64,000 nucleotides of DNA from Pontibacillus yanchengensis (lineage in GTDB: Bacteria; Bacillota; Bacilli; Bacillales; BH030062): positions 62,001 through 126,000 of the forward strand of contig NZ_WMEU01000003.1 in the NCBI RefSeq assembly GCF_009856295.1. The letters are read 5' to 3'. The position numbers were made by a program, and so were the translations under genes. Positions 37,701 through 46,013 of the stretch are shown here, piece by piece (positions within the stretch are counted from its first letter, which is position 1; each line of letters starts with the position of its first letter). The notes under the pieces were generated by a model. That model saw only the letters and a list, made by a program, of their open reading frames with translations. It made no database searches and was not told the origin of the DNA.

Positions 37701-37826
37701 AGTTTTGAACTAACCATGCCTCAAGGTGACACGGTATCTTTGAAATTCTTAATGGGACAATTTGCAGACAAACACGATATCTATATCGATAATGTAGATG
37801 TGGAAGTAGTGAAACAAGAGGAATAG
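34800..37826 (+). CDS. secreted GH16 endo-beta-glucanase with CBM-like repeats
   Basis: A 1008-residue exported protein. After a signal peptide (about 1-21, VSVQA) there is an alpha-helical region, and then a small beta-helix-like stretch of NSVIKGDLIITGAAVPGN type (about 165-235). A family-16 glycoside hydrolase domain (about 240-500) has the catalytic E-x-D-x-x-E in GEIDIMEAAG (about 366). Three C-terminal beta-sandwich modules of about 150 residues follow (each with YxVxFDAxS/A-x-x-R, CBM4/9-like). It should cleave beta-1,3 or beta-1,3-1,4 glucans. The TTG at 34800 (or GTG at 34797) follows AAGGAGG; the frame upstream to 34560 is non-coding and carries two operators. Confidence 0.88.
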   Translation: MGKRVWFLVLVVLLCVVNSVSVQAGEKNKKNDEDVSHVMDVLPNQKKNGNAALSNVEVLAMMNHLFVQSKQDNGESKWEDSVLHNAIEAGYVSETLGFDVSPNAAIKTAETLSLFNYFIPYDESIIDEQQVNVNKPMKRNDFSQLIGEAFDSILSEEGTYEDQTIDGNALLTTNDVTLKNSVIKGDLIITGAAVPGNVVLDNVTVEGDVYVHKNVENDVRFVNSDMKQVVVYAESDWSLVWSDEFMTEDIDQSKWQYDIGNWIVDENGEGISPGWGNNELEYYTDSDENSYIEDGKLVIKAQKEEEPITDEFGSYDYSSAKLKTKDLFSKKYGKFEARMKLPEGQGYWPAFWMMPEDSVYGDWPASGEIDIMEAAGNDTNTIGGTIHYGEESPNNTYRGEEYHFPEGEDFTGYHTYSIEWEPGEIRWYVDGELYQTLNKWFSKSPGQAAKNAFPAPFDQEFYIILNLAVGGWYGGNPDETTEFPGEMKVDYVRVYELIGRDYMTPEEPTVDEVELPENAKQPKEDGNYIYDQDYANGFMIVDENGDQTDPTYWNFLTLPDFAGEGSISPEEIDGDTFAKTSITNPGNALWSLQQIQHLSIAEGGTYKVTFDAKSTTSRNIMTKVSGGAERGYANYSGEETMNLTDEVQTYEYTFTMNQEDDVAARLEFNMGANGTAPVWIGNVRVEDITGEQEPMNEKEPLPTGNHVYNGTFDQGDMSRMIFWDFHEKDGASAEANVDADTRELQVDITETDNNPESIQLKQTGMQLLEGSEYELTFDARAASNRTIQVDVLSKDGSLSYSETKTIELSEEMETHKVTFTMPTDITDREGQLVFQLGGAEADVFLDNVKLVRTTDYIDYSDVDLTPLENGDFAAGLENWSNYIHFDAEAEVNADGEVFHADIENAGNETWSVLLEHPNMTFSKNVTYNVSFDARSTVSRDMEVTLENANYNRYLSEKVTLEKDMETYSFELTMPQGDTVSLKFLMGQFADKHDIYIDNVDVEVVKQEE

Positions 37827-37839
37827 TAAACTCTTCCTA

Positions 37840-37875
37840 TGGCCCCGGAGCTTCAATATAGCTCTGGGGCTTTTC
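37840..37875 (+). terminator. terminator of the GH16 gene
   Basis: GCCCCGGAGCT / AGCTCTGGGGC hairpin followed by TTTTC. Confidence 0.8.
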
Positions 37876-38029
37876 ATTTATCTTGATAAGTGTCACCTGC
37901 GTTGTCATAGACAAAAACTAGCGCCATCTAGGAACCTCCCAAAGATTTACTATTTTCTGAGTTTCTATTGCTGGTATAGGACTTTTCCAGTATAATAAAC
38001 ACCAAAATATGTAATTAAAGGTGGCTCGC

Positions 38030-38782
38030 ATGGGATCTTTTTTTATCCTAGTCCTAATTATCGCCTTATCCGTCGCTCTTGCCTCTCCATCCATAAAAGG
38101 GAGGATTGGCGAGGCGAAACTCTCATTTCTATTAAATCGTCTTAATCAAGAAGAATATCATGTAGTAGATGATCTATTAATTCCTTCTAAAAATGGGACA
38201 ACGCAAATCGATCATGTGGTGGTGTCCCCTTATGGGATTTTTGTGATTGAAACGAAGAATTATAAAGGATGGATTTTTGGAGATGAAAAAAGTAAGTATT
38301 GGACGCAAGTAATCTATAAGCGAAAAGAGAAATTCTATAATCCTATCCACCAAAACTTCGGCCATATTAAGGCATTGGAGTCAGCATTAGAGGGTTTATA
38401 TGACGGGACTTTCTACTCTATTGTTTCCTTCAGCTCGAAAGCTACGTTTAAAAAAGTTACGGTTACATCCCCAGATGTGGATGTGATTAATTCTCTTCAA
38501 GTATTACAAACTATTAAAGGACATAATCAACGAGTACTCTCAAACGCCAAAATAAAAGGGATTTTATTCAAACTAAAACAACTGAATCAAGGAGATAAAG
38601 AAAGCAAAAAACAACATGTCAACCAAATTCAGACAGCAAGACATAAAGAACAGGCCAGTGTTTCAGAAAATAGCTGTCCGAAATGTGGCAATCAACTAGT
38701 AAAACGGACAGGGAAGTATGGTGCATTTTTAGGATGTAGTAATTATCCCAAGTGTCGGTTTGTTTCGAAAAAGGCTATATAA
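38030..38782 (+). CDS. NERD nuclease-related domain protein with zinc finger
   Basis: A 250-residue protein with one N-terminal membrane helix (about 2-20). A NERD domain follows (about 25-140: IKGRIGEAKLSFLL, QIDHVVVSPYGIFVIETKNYKG), carrying the D...E-x-K pattern of the PD-(D/E)XK fold. A linker leads to a C-terminal topoisomerase-type C4 zinc finger (CPKCGNQLVKRTGKYGAFLG then CSNYPKC). NERD proteins are presumed DNA-processing enzymes. The start at 38030 is favoured over the GTG at 38021, which lies inside the AAAGGTGG ribosome site. Confidence 0.85.
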   Translation: MGSFFILVLIIALSVALASPSIKGRIGEAKLSFLLNRLNQEEYHVVDDLLIPSKNGTTQIDHVVVSPYGIFVIETKNYKGWIFGDEKSKYWTQVIYKRKEKFYNPIHQNFGHIKALESALEGLYDGTFYSIVSFSSKATFKKVTVTSPDVDVINSLQVLQTIKGHNQRVLSNAKIKGILFKLKQLNQGDKESKKQHVNQIQTARHKEQASVSENSCPKCGNQLVKRTGKYGAFLGCSNYPKCRFVSKKAI

Positions 38783-38792
38783 GATAGAGTGA

Positions 38793-38832
38793 GAGGATTG
38801 GACTATTAGAGTTCAATCCTCTTTTCTTTGGT
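38793..38832 (+). terminator. terminator of the NERD gene
   Basis: GAGGATTGGACT / AGTTCAATCCTC stem followed by TTTTCTTT. Confidence 0.75.
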
Positions 38833-38888
38833 GAGCTGATCTTGGTGGCCGCGGTGTGATGATGGGCACTATGTGGTGGAGCGGAGAT

Positions 38889-38945
38889 ATATCCACGAGT
38901 TAGGATCATATATCAGCGAGAATAGTCAGGATATCGGCGACTTTC
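38889..38945. repeat. phased ATATC array, 3 units
   Basis: ATATCCACGAG, ATATCAGCGAG and ATATCGGCGAC begin at 38889, 38910 and 38931, exactly 21 bases apart. Related to the six-unit array at 44028. Confidence 0.7.
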
Positions 38946-38957
38946 CACTAAAGAGGG

Positions 38958-39028
38958 TTGATAAGTTTACCGTCTGGATGGTATAGTAATATTTGTATTA
39001 ATGTAAGCCGTCTGGATGGTTTAGTTAT
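38958..39028 (+). promoter_or_regulatory. opuA promoter with overlapping direct repeats
   Basis: TTGATA (38958) and TATAGT (38982) are separated by 18 bases, a good sigma-A promoter. CCGTCTGGATGGT occurs at 38970, in the spacer and touching the -10 box, and again at 39008. The two copies could bind a repressor of osmotic induction. Confidence 0.55.
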
Positions 39029-39192
39029 AAAGGCGATGCAATAGAAGAAGTCTATCTAAACTAGTAAATGTAAGGCCAAACTATGGCAACAATTCATAGA
39101 TTTTTCAATCTATGTTGGTACCCTCTGTTGCGTAGATAAGTAGAAAAATGTACAGAAGAGGTAATCCATAAAGGACACAGGAGGAGCAGGAT

Positions 39193-40398
39193 ATGAATAA
39201 GATTGAAGTCAGTAATTTAACGAAAATCTTTGGTTCTCATCCTCAGCAAGCTTTAAAACGTTTAAAGAATGGAGAACAAAAAGAGCAAATCCTAGATGAA
39301 ACTGGTATGACGGTAGGTGTGAGTGAGAGTTCTTTTTCCGTCAAGCCTGGCGAGTTTTTTGTCATCATGGGTCTATCTGGAAGTGGTAAGTCCACGTTAA
39401 TTCGTTTGGTGAACCGATTAATCGAGCCTACGGATGGCGAGGTTTATATTGATGGAGATGACATTACCAAGATGGATAAAGATAAGCTGATCGAAACCCG
39501 TCGTAAAAAATTGGGTATGGTGTTTCAGAAGTTTGGACTATTTCCGCACCGATCCGTATTGGCAAATGTCGGCTATGGATTAGAGATTCAAGGTGTTAAT
39601 AAACAAGAACGAGAAGAGAAGGCAAGAAGATCGATTGAAGATGTGGGCTTAAAGGGTTATGAATCCAGCTCTCCAGATGAACTGAGTGGTGGGATGCAAC
39701 AGCGAGTAGGATTAGCTCGAGCTCTTGCAAATGATACGGATATTCTATTAATGGATGAAGCTTTCAGTGCATTGGATCCCCTTATTCGATAAGATATGCA
39801 GGATGAGTTGCTGAAGCTACAATATAAGCTTGGCAAGACCGTTCTTTTCATTACGCATGATTTAGACGAAGCTCTGAAGCTCGGCGATCGCATAGCCATC
39901 ATGAAAGACGGACGTATTGTACAAGTAGGAACATCGGAAGACATTCTAGAGAATCCCGCCAATGAGTATGTATTCAATTTTGTTAAGGATGTCGATCGTT
40001 CGAAAGTACTGGAGGCATCGAATGTGATGAGAAAACCTGAGGTATTAACAACGTTCAAAGATGGTCCTCGTATGGCGATTCGTAAAATGGAGGAAGTTGG
40101 TGCTTCTAGCATTTTTGTCGTTGATCGAGAAAATAATTTTAAAGGTTTACTTACAATTGATGATGCGATAAAAGCATACAATGAACATATTTCGATGGAA
40201 GAATTTTTAATTACAGATGACATTCATTCAGCATCTCCAGATACTCTATTAAATGACTTAATTGGAGTTGCTGCTCAAACAAAATACCCTATCACAGTCA
40301 TTGAAGATGGGAAATTAGCAGGGATTATCTCTCGTGTTTCCATTCTTTCAGGACTAGTCCTTGGTAAGGAAGAAGATGAGGTGACGACACAATCATGA
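39193..40398 (+). pseudogene. opuAA: glycine betaine ABC transporter ATPase, interrupted by an in-frame stop
   Basis: OpuAA energises uptake of the osmoprotectant glycine betaine. Walker A (GLSGSGKST), the signature (LSGGMQQR), Walker B (ILLMDEAFSALD), the H-loop (FITHDLDEA) and two C-terminal CBS domains are all present. A single TAA at 39790-39792, just after DPLIR, splits it into 199 and 200 codons. Relatives have Lys (DPLIRKDMQDEL), so one base change (AAA to TAA) would explain it. The frame is otherwise intact and the rest of the operon is undamaged, which suggests a recent mutation, a suppressed stop or a sequencing error. Downstream restart at ATG 39796 has no good ribosome site. Confidence 0.85.
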
Positions 40399-41225
40399 AT
40401 TATTTCTACTTTCCGCTAGAAGAGTGGACCAATAGTTTTGTAAATAATTGGTTGCTTCCAGTAATGGGCGGATTCTTTAATGCATTAAGTGGAGGCCTTT
40501 CTTCCTTTATCAATGCATTTACCAATGTATTAACGGCAGTACCGCCGGAAGTAATTGCTCTCATACTGGTTGCATTATCCTGGAGAATCGTTGGAAAAGG
40601 CGTTGCTCTTTTTACTTTACTAGGCTGTATTTATTTAGGTTCTGTCAATCTATGGGATGCAGCGATGCAAACGATTACTGTAGTATTTGTTTCTACACTT
40701 ATTTCTATTGTTATAGGGGTTCCGCTTGGAATATTAAGTGCCCTTAATGGAGTGGTGAATAAGATAACCCGACCTGTATTGGATTTTATGCAGACATTAC
40801 CAAGTTTCGTTTACTTAATACCAGCCATTTTATTGTTTGGATTAGGCGGTGTACCTGCCGTAATTGCTACATTCGTGTTTGCTACACCACCTGCAGTTCG
40901 TATGACGAGCCTTGGTATTCAGCAAGTGCCTGGCGATGTGGTGGAAGCTTCCAGAGCATTTGGCTCTACCTCATCTCAGTTATTATACAAAGTTCAGCTA
41001 CCTATGGCAGTGCCAACTATCATGGCAGGAATTAATCAAACGATTATGCTGGCCTTATCCATGGCCGTTATTGCATCCATGATCGGTGCTCCTGGACTTG
41101 GTTCGACGGTATTAGAAGGCATATCAAATGTAAACGTAGGTCTTGGGCTAACAGGTGGATTAGGCATCGTCGTACTTGCGATCATCCTTGACCGAATTAC
41201 CCAAGGATTAGGACAAAAAGTATAA
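40395..41225 (+). CDS. opuAB: glycine betaine ABC transporter permease
   Basis: A 276-residue inner-membrane permease. Several membrane helices surround the ABC permease motif region (TPPAVRMTSLGIQQVPGDVVEASRAFG, carrying the EAA loop that docks on OpuAA). Length and N-terminal features match OpuAB/ProW. The ATG overlaps the opuAA stop (ATGA), so translation is coupled. Confidence 0.93.
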   Translation: MNYFYFPLEEWTNSFVNNWLLPVMGGFFNALSGGLSSFINAFTNVLTAVPPEVIALILVALSWRIVGKGVALFTLLGCIYLGSVNLWDAAMQTITVVFVSTLISIVIGVPLGILSALNGVVNKITRPVLDFMQTLPSFVYLIPAILLFGLGGVPAVIATFVFATPPAVRMTSLGIQQVPGDVVEASRAFGSTSSQLLYKVQLPMAVPTIMAGINQTIMLALSMAVIASMIGAPGLGSTVLEGISNVNVGLGLTGGLGIVVLAIILDRITQGLGQKV

Positions 41226-41248
41226 ATTTTCATAAGGGAGAGAGTAAT

Positions 41249-42166
41249 ATGAGAAAAATAGTATTATCCGTAATGATGGCATCTATTTTAGTATTTATGT
41301 TTGGTTGTGGATCTGGAGAAGAGCAAGCAAGTAGTTCCAATGGAGAATCTGATAATCAATCAAATGAACAATCACCTGAAGACTCAGAGAACAAAGATCA
41401 AACCATTACATTTGGCGTGACTCCTTGGACAAGTACAGTACCTCCAACTGAAATCGCAGCTCTAATTTTAGAAGATATGGGCTACACAGTAGAACAAACA
41501 AAAGCAGACGTTGGCGGAGTGTTTATGGGATTATCTCGCGGTGACCTTGATGTATTCATGGACAGCTGGTTCCCAATGCACCAGAAATACATGGACAAAT
41601 TCGGAGATAAACTAGATGATACTGCTGTAAGTTATCCAGAAGCGAAAACAGGCTGGGTTGTGCCAGCTTACATGGAAGACATCAATTCCATTGAAGACCT
41701 AAAAGGCAAAGAAGACATGTTTAATAACAAAATGTACGGAATTGAAAAAGGCGCAAGTGCAACGAAAGAATCCAATGAATTAATCAAAGCATATGGCCTT
41801 GATATTAAACAGGTGAACTCTTCAGAAGGTGGTATGATGGCACAGGCGACACGTCAAATTAAACAAGAAAAGCCTGTGCTATTCTTCGGCTGGCGTCCAC
41901 ACACCATGTTCAATAAGTATGACCTGAAAATCTTAAGCAATGAAAAAGGGTTCTTCGAAACATCTTCTGTCCATGTCGTTACAAACAGTAAACTACAGGA
42001 AAGAGCCCCTGAAGCTTACGAATTCCTAAGTAATTGGAGCATTTCCATCGATGATGTGGAAGAAATGATTGTGAAAATTGAGAATGAAGACATGGATCCA
42101 AAGAAAGTAGCGCAAGAATGGATTGACAACCATCAGGATAAAGTAAACAAAATGATGGGGAAATAA
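41249..42166 (+). CDS. opuAC: glycine betaine-binding lipoprotein
   Basis: A 305-residue lipoprotein: lipobox VFMFGC (Cys at about 20), acidic linker (21-48), then an OpuAC/ProX-type binding domain (ITFGVTPWTSTVPPTEIAAL; DVFMDSWFPMHQKYMD; VLFFGWRPHTMFNKYDLKIL). The Trp residues in these segments match the aromatic cage that binds the trimethylammonium group. Third gene of the opuA operon, followed by a hairpin. Confidence 0.93.
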   Translation: MRKIVLSVMMASILVFMFGCGSGEEQASSSNGESDNQSNEQSPEDSENKDQTITFGVTPWTSTVPPTEIAALILEDMGYTVEQTKADVGGVFMGLSRGDLDVFMDSWFPMHQKYMDKFGDKLDDTAVSYPEAKTGWVVPAYMEDINSIEDLKGKEDMFNNKMYGIEKGASATKESNELIKAYGLDIKQVNSSEGGMMAQATRQIKQEKPVLFFGWRPHTMFNKYDLKILSNEKGFFETSSVHVVTNSKLQERAPEAYEFLSNWSISIDDVEEMIVKIENEDMDPKKVAQEWIDNHQDKVNKMMGK

Positions 42167-42179
42167 GGTAACGTAATGT

Positions 42180-42226
42180 AGAATCTGTGGTAACTGTAGT
42201 TCAGTTGGCACAGATTTCTTTTTACA
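42180..42226 (+). terminator. opuA terminator
   Basis: Imperfect stem AATCTGTGGTAACTG / CAGTTGGCACAGATT followed by TCTTTTT. Confidence 0.65.
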
Positions 42227-42290
42227 TTAGTCAGCTTATTTATCCAAAAGAGGAACGAAAGCACTTTACCATAAACGAGGTGACCTCTAC

Positions 42291-44018
42291 ATGAAAGGAA
42301 GAAAGCAAGTCATTGTAGAGCAAGATATTCCCTGTACATTAAGAGATGGGACTACTTTATATGCGAACATATATCGACCTGAGAAATTCGGGACGTTCCC
42401 TGTACTATTAACAAGATTGCCCTACAACAAAAACTTACCTGACTTCTCCCATCGCTATATCGATCCATTACGGTTAGCTCGAGCAGGGTATGTCGTGATT
42501 ATCCAAGACGTTCGCGGGCGATTCACATCGGAGGGAGTATTCAAGCCGTTCATCCAGGAGAGAGAGGATGGATATGATGCTGTAGAGTGGGCAGCAAGCT
42601 TACCCTATTCAAATGGCGAGGTAGGTATGTTTGGGCTGTCTTATTACGGCTTCACACAGATCTATGCAGCTGCCGAACAACCACCTTCCCTAAAAGCGAT
42701 GGCACCAGCGATGACGGGGAACGACTTACGAGATGGGCTCGTGTATCGTGGTGGAGCTTTTGAATTAGGGTTATTTGCAACATGGATGATTGATTCTGTT
42801 GCACCAGATATGCTTATGCGAAACGGAAAAGACGATAAGCAAGACAAGCTTCCTGACATCTATGATTATTTGGATCATATCAATGAGTGGCTAACGTACA
42901 CACCACTAAGGAAGTGGCCACCTCTTCGCAATCTTCCCGAAGTTCGTGATGTATTTTTACGCTTTGCGAAACCTGCATTAACGGATGACATTTTCACTCA
43001 AACCAGCTATAAGAAAGAGTTAGCTACAATCAATATTCCAGCTTTTCATATAGCTGGTTGGTATGACTGTTTTCTCGGCACAACCATCGAGAATTACACC
43101 GAAATGAGCAAAAGCGATGCAGACCAAAAACTAATCATTGGTCCCTGGGGGCATGGGGAATTTGATTCACTGCAAGGAGAAGTGACCTTTGGTTCTTCCG
43201 GTAGTGGATCGTGGATAGACCGAAAAGGGGATATAATGGACCTTCATATCGAGTGGTTTAATAAATGGATGAACCCTGCCAAAGAAAGTGGGAAGACATT
43301 TGATAGTACTGTCTCTATTTTTATAATGGGAATCAATCAATGGCGTTATGAAAACGAATGGCCCTTAGCAAGGACGCAATTTACACCATTTTATTTTCAC
43401 GGAGATGGGAGCGGTTCAACTGGTCGTTTATCTACACAACCACCAGGTGTACAAGAGGAAACGGACACCTACATCTATAACCCAAACAATCCTGTGCCAA
43501 CAGTAGGAGGCGGAACTTTATTTTATCAAGGCCTCAATGCCGGGGCACATGATCAAAGGGAAGTTGAGCAACGAGGGGATGTGCTTACCTACACTACTCC
43601 TATATTAGAAAAATCCCTAGAAGTAACAGGTCCAATCAAAGTCGTCCTGTGGGCTTCGACGGATGTGAAAGACACAGACTTCACTGCAAAATTAGTCGAT
43701 GTCTATCCAGACGGCACAGCAATAAATCTAACAGATGGGATAATTCGTGCGCGTTACCGAGAAGGACCTATAGAGCTACCAGATTTACAAGGGGAAAGGG
43801 TTCGATATGAGGTTGATTTATGGGCGACAAGTAATGTGTATTTACCAGGTCATGCAATAAGAGTAGAGATTTCTTCGAGTAACTTCCCTAGATATGATGT
43901 GAATCTGAATACTGGGCTATCGGGAATTGATTCTACGGATAGGGAGCAAGCGACACAGACTATTTATCATGATCAAGATTATCCCTCGCATATTGTGTTG
44001 CCGATTATTCCGGGTTAG
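42291..44018 (+). CDS. CocE/NonD family serine hydrolase (X-Pro dipeptidyl-peptidase-like)
   Basis: A 575-residue alpha/beta hydrolase of the S15/CocE family. The nucleophile lies in GLSYYGFTQIYAA (Ser at about 115). HIAGWYDCFLGTTIENY supplies the Asp region and LIIGPWGHGEF the His. The C-terminal jelly-roll domain is of the X-Pro dipeptidyl-peptidase type (EVTGPIKVVLWASTDVKDTD). Such enzymes cleave esters or X-Pro peptides; the true substrate is unknown. No signal peptide, so cytoplasmic. Single gene, weak link to the opuA operon. Confidence 0.88.
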   Translation: MKGRKQVIVEQDIPCTLRDGTTLYANIYRPEKFGTFPVLLTRLPYNKNLPDFSHRYIDPLRLARAGYVVIIQDVRGRFTSEGVFKPFIQEREDGYDAVEWAASLPYSNGEVGMFGLSYYGFTQIYAAAEQPPSLKAMAPAMTGNDLRDGLVYRGGAFELGLFATWMIDSVAPDMLMRNGKDDKQDKLPDIYDYLDHINEWLTYTPLRKWPPLRNLPEVRDVFLRFAKPALTDDIFTQTSYKKELATINIPAFHIAGWYDCFLGTTIENYTEMSKSDADQKLIIGPWGHGEFDSLQGEVTFGSSGSGSWIDRKGDIMDLHIEWFNKWMNPAKESGKTFDSTVSIFIMGINQWRYENEWPLARTQFTPFYFHGDGSGSTGRLSTQPPGVQEETDTYIYNPNNPVPTVGGGTLFYQGLNAGAHDQREVEQRGDVLTYTTPILEKSLEVTGPIKVVLWASTDVKDTDFTAKLVDVYPDGTAINLTDGIIRARYREGPIELPDLQGERVRYEVDLWATSNVYLPGHAIRVEISSSNFPRYDVNLNTGLSGIDSTDREQATQTIYHDQDYPSHIVLPIIPG

Positions 44019-44027
44019 CTGGGGGAT

Positions 44028-44145
44028 ATATCAGCGAGAATACTCAGGATATCGGCGACTTTTTCAATATATCAGCGCAAAGTAGCAACATATCCGCGAC
44101 TTTCTGAATATATCCGCAAGTGGCAAAGTATATCAGCGCCCTTTC
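44028..44145. repeat. phased ATATC array, 6 units
   Basis: ATATC cores start at 44028, 44049, 44069, 44090, 44110 and 44130, giving spacings of 21, 20, 21, 20 and 20. Each core is followed by (A/G/C)GC(G/A). The first two units are nearly identical to the 38910-38945 array. The spacing equals about two helical turns. Confidence 0.75.
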
Positions 44146-44210
44146 AGCCGCAGGGCTCTCAAATAAATCATGAGATCATAGAGAGCTTCGTTGAGCATAA
44201 GAACATAAGA

Positions 44211-44252
44211 AAAAGGTGAACTGATTTGAGAACTCGGTTCACCTTTATTAAA
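44211..44252. terminator. bidirectional terminator between the CocE and comK genes
   Basis: AAAGGTGAACTGA / TCGGTTCACCTTT stem followed by ATT-rich sequence. Confidence 0.7.
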
Positions 44253-44288
44253 TATTGATCAAAATGGTTTATTAATAAGAATGTAAAG

Positions 44289-44810
44289 CTAATATAGGGG
44301 CTTAGTAAAACCTAGGAAATTATTACTAAGGCGATATTCGAATTGGTTTGCACAATGGGATGTTCGTTGTACTTGCTTTAATAAAGCTTCTTTAGAGATT
44401 GGCACAACAAGCTTTGTATCATTTTGAAAAGTGATTTCTGTCTTTTTCTTACTAATTTTTTTGGCCGATTTATAATGGGCTAAAAAAATCCATACACAAG
44501 AATGGTTTTCAGGGGATTCTGTTGGGAACGCGTAAATTTTTTGGTATGGCATAACTCCCACTGGTGTCTTTTTTTCATAATCGAAGGATAGTAGCGTGTA
44601 GTTACGTCTGCCATCATAGTCAGAGCCACCGTCCAGGCAACCTCCTTGCAAGACATTAAAGGGCGGAGCCTTCACAAAAATGTCCCCTTTAAAATAATCT
44701 AATATCTTAGATTGATAAATATCGTTATAGTTCGGTTCAATAGCCATAGTGGCTGCTGTTATGATTCCCCGAATAATGTCCTTACTCTTTCCCGTGAATT
44801 CCTGCTTCAA
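44289..44810 (-). CDS. comK: competence transcription factor ComK-family protein
   Basis: ComK activates DNA-uptake and recombination genes by binding AT-boxes (AAAA-N5-TTTT). The 173-residue product aligns by eye with Bacillus ComK along its core: GGSDYDGRRNYTL, KTPVGVMPYQKIYAFPTESP, CVWIFLAHYKSAK, TEITFQNDTKLVVPIS and LLKQVQRTSHC. The C-terminal tail is shorter than in Bacillus subtilis (about 192 residues). The start is TTG at 44810 with AGGGGG 8 bases upstream. A sigma factor gene is divergently transcribed 440 bases away. Confidence 0.85.
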   Translation of the reverse strand: MKQEFTGKSKDIIRGIITAATMAIEPNYNDIYQSKILDYFKGDIFVKAPPFNVLQGGCLDGGSDYDGRRNYTLLSFDYEKKTPVGVMPYQKIYAFPTESPENHSCVWIFLAHYKSAKKISKKKTEITFQNDTKLVVPISKEALLKQVQRTSHCANQFEYRLSNNFLGFTKPLY

Positions 44811-45250
44811 TGGATTTCCCCCTATATTGTGTATAGTTTTATTTATATTTAGATATAGCTACAGTTTTTATATAAAACTCCTTTCTCTCTTTATAAGAAT
44901 TGCCGTGTTATAGAAAAGTACCAAAGTCCAATAGATAAATCATCCATTTAGTAACTAGTTGTTCTTCCCTATAGATATTATATAAATATACCTACAAAAA
45001 AACCACTAAATTTCCAAAAAATATTAAATTGTACTTAATTTTTACAAATTTAAGCTTTAATTTTGTCGAAAAAGTTAATTTTGCCTAAACGTGTCGTTTG
45101 GCAAGAGGGAAACGCTCGTATGGTCTATTTAAAAACATAGTAAGTGTAAGATTTAGAAGACGTTTACGAAGGTGATGACTCAACATAATTTCTCTATTCT
45201 AAAGCTACCGCGGAATAACTAGAAGGCGCGCTTTTAGTAAAGAGGAAATC
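44811..45250. promoter_or_regulatory. shared comK-sigma factor control region
   Basis: A 440-base AT-rich divergent intergenic region. A perfect ComK AT-box, AAAAGTTAATTTT, lies at 45070-45082. A weaker one, AAATTTAAGCTTT, lies at 45046-45058. Their spacing is not one of the standard 8, 18 or 31 bases, so a functional K-box is only a suggestion. Confidence 0.4.
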
Positions 45251-45769
45251 GTGGAGACATCAACAGTAGATTGTGAGCAATTAATCGAGGATTTTAAGCC
45301 AATGCTTCATCATATTATTCATAGACTAGGTATAGTAGATCAAGAAGGGGATTTTTATCAGGAAGGTCTACTAGCATTATGGGAAGTGAGCCGCACCTAC
45401 CAGGAAGAGAAGGGGAAACTATCTTCTTACGTTTACTTTATTGTTCGAAATCGGTTAATTAGCTTGTTACGAAACAAGAAACGGAAGCAAGAGCATACGG
45501 ATGAGATCATTGCCATGAGCCACGATGAGGCAGAAGTCGAAATGGAAGTGGATATTTGGGATTCTTACTTGGTAGCAGAACTCAAAACTGTACTTACAGC
45601 TAATCAATGTAAGTGGCTGGATGGATATGTGTTACAGGATTTATCGGTTAAGGAGGTTGCGGCAAAAGAAAACGTCACAATTGATGCGGTGAAGAATTGG
45701 GGACGGAAGGCAAGAGAGAAGTTAAAGCAGCATGAAGGACTATTGGATTATGTAGAGTTAAAAGCATAG
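45251..45769 (+). CDS. sigma-70 family RNA polymerase sigma factor
   Basis: A 172-residue alternative sigma factor. Region 2 (about 10-75: GDFYQEGLLALWEVSRTYQ, then LSSYVYFIVRNRLISLLRNKK) and region 4 (about 110-160: LTANQCKWLDGYVLQDLSVK, VTIDAVKNWGRKAREKL) are clear. Size and lack of region 3 resemble SigH/ECF-like sigma factors. No anti-sigma gene follows. GTG start with AAAGAGG upstream. Its position opposite comK suggests a role in competence or post-exponential gene control, which is inference. Confidence 0.85.
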   Translation: METSTVDCEQLIEDFKPMLHHIIHRLGIVDQEGDFYQEGLLALWEVSRTYQEEKGKLSSYVYFIVRNRLISLLRNKKRKQEHTDEIIAMSHDEAEVEMEVDIWDSYLVAELKTVLTANQCKWLDGYVLQDLSVKEVAAKENVTIDAVKNWGRKAREKLKQHEGLLDYVELKA

Positions 45770-45787
45770 GTAGGAAGAAGTCAAGTG

Positions 45788-45825
45788 AAAAGGATGTGGT
45801 TTATTTACCACATCCTTTTTATGGG
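45788..45825 (+). terminator. sigma factor terminator
   Basis: AAAAGGATGTGGT / ACCACATCCTTTT stem followed by a T-run. Confidence 0.8.
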
Positions 45826-46013
45826 GAAAAAGAAGGAACAATACTGTAACTATAGAATGTAAGATTAAGAGTACATTCAAGATTAAATATATACAGATTT
45901 ACTATTGTTACATTGTATTCCATTTTCAAACGTAAATATACAGCTAGGAGACAACGGGGAACTAGTATTTCATTAAGCTATTCCTAATCACATCTAGAAG
46001 GGAAGAACGAGGT

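Noticed and set aside
42254..42271. Possible third CGAAAGC-type operator before the CocE gene
   Set aside because: ACGAAAGCACTTTACC matches only one arm of the palindrome well.
44028..44145. CRISPR array
   Set aside because: The repeated units are 20-21 bases in total with only about 10 conserved bases, no unique spacers of usual length and no cas genes.
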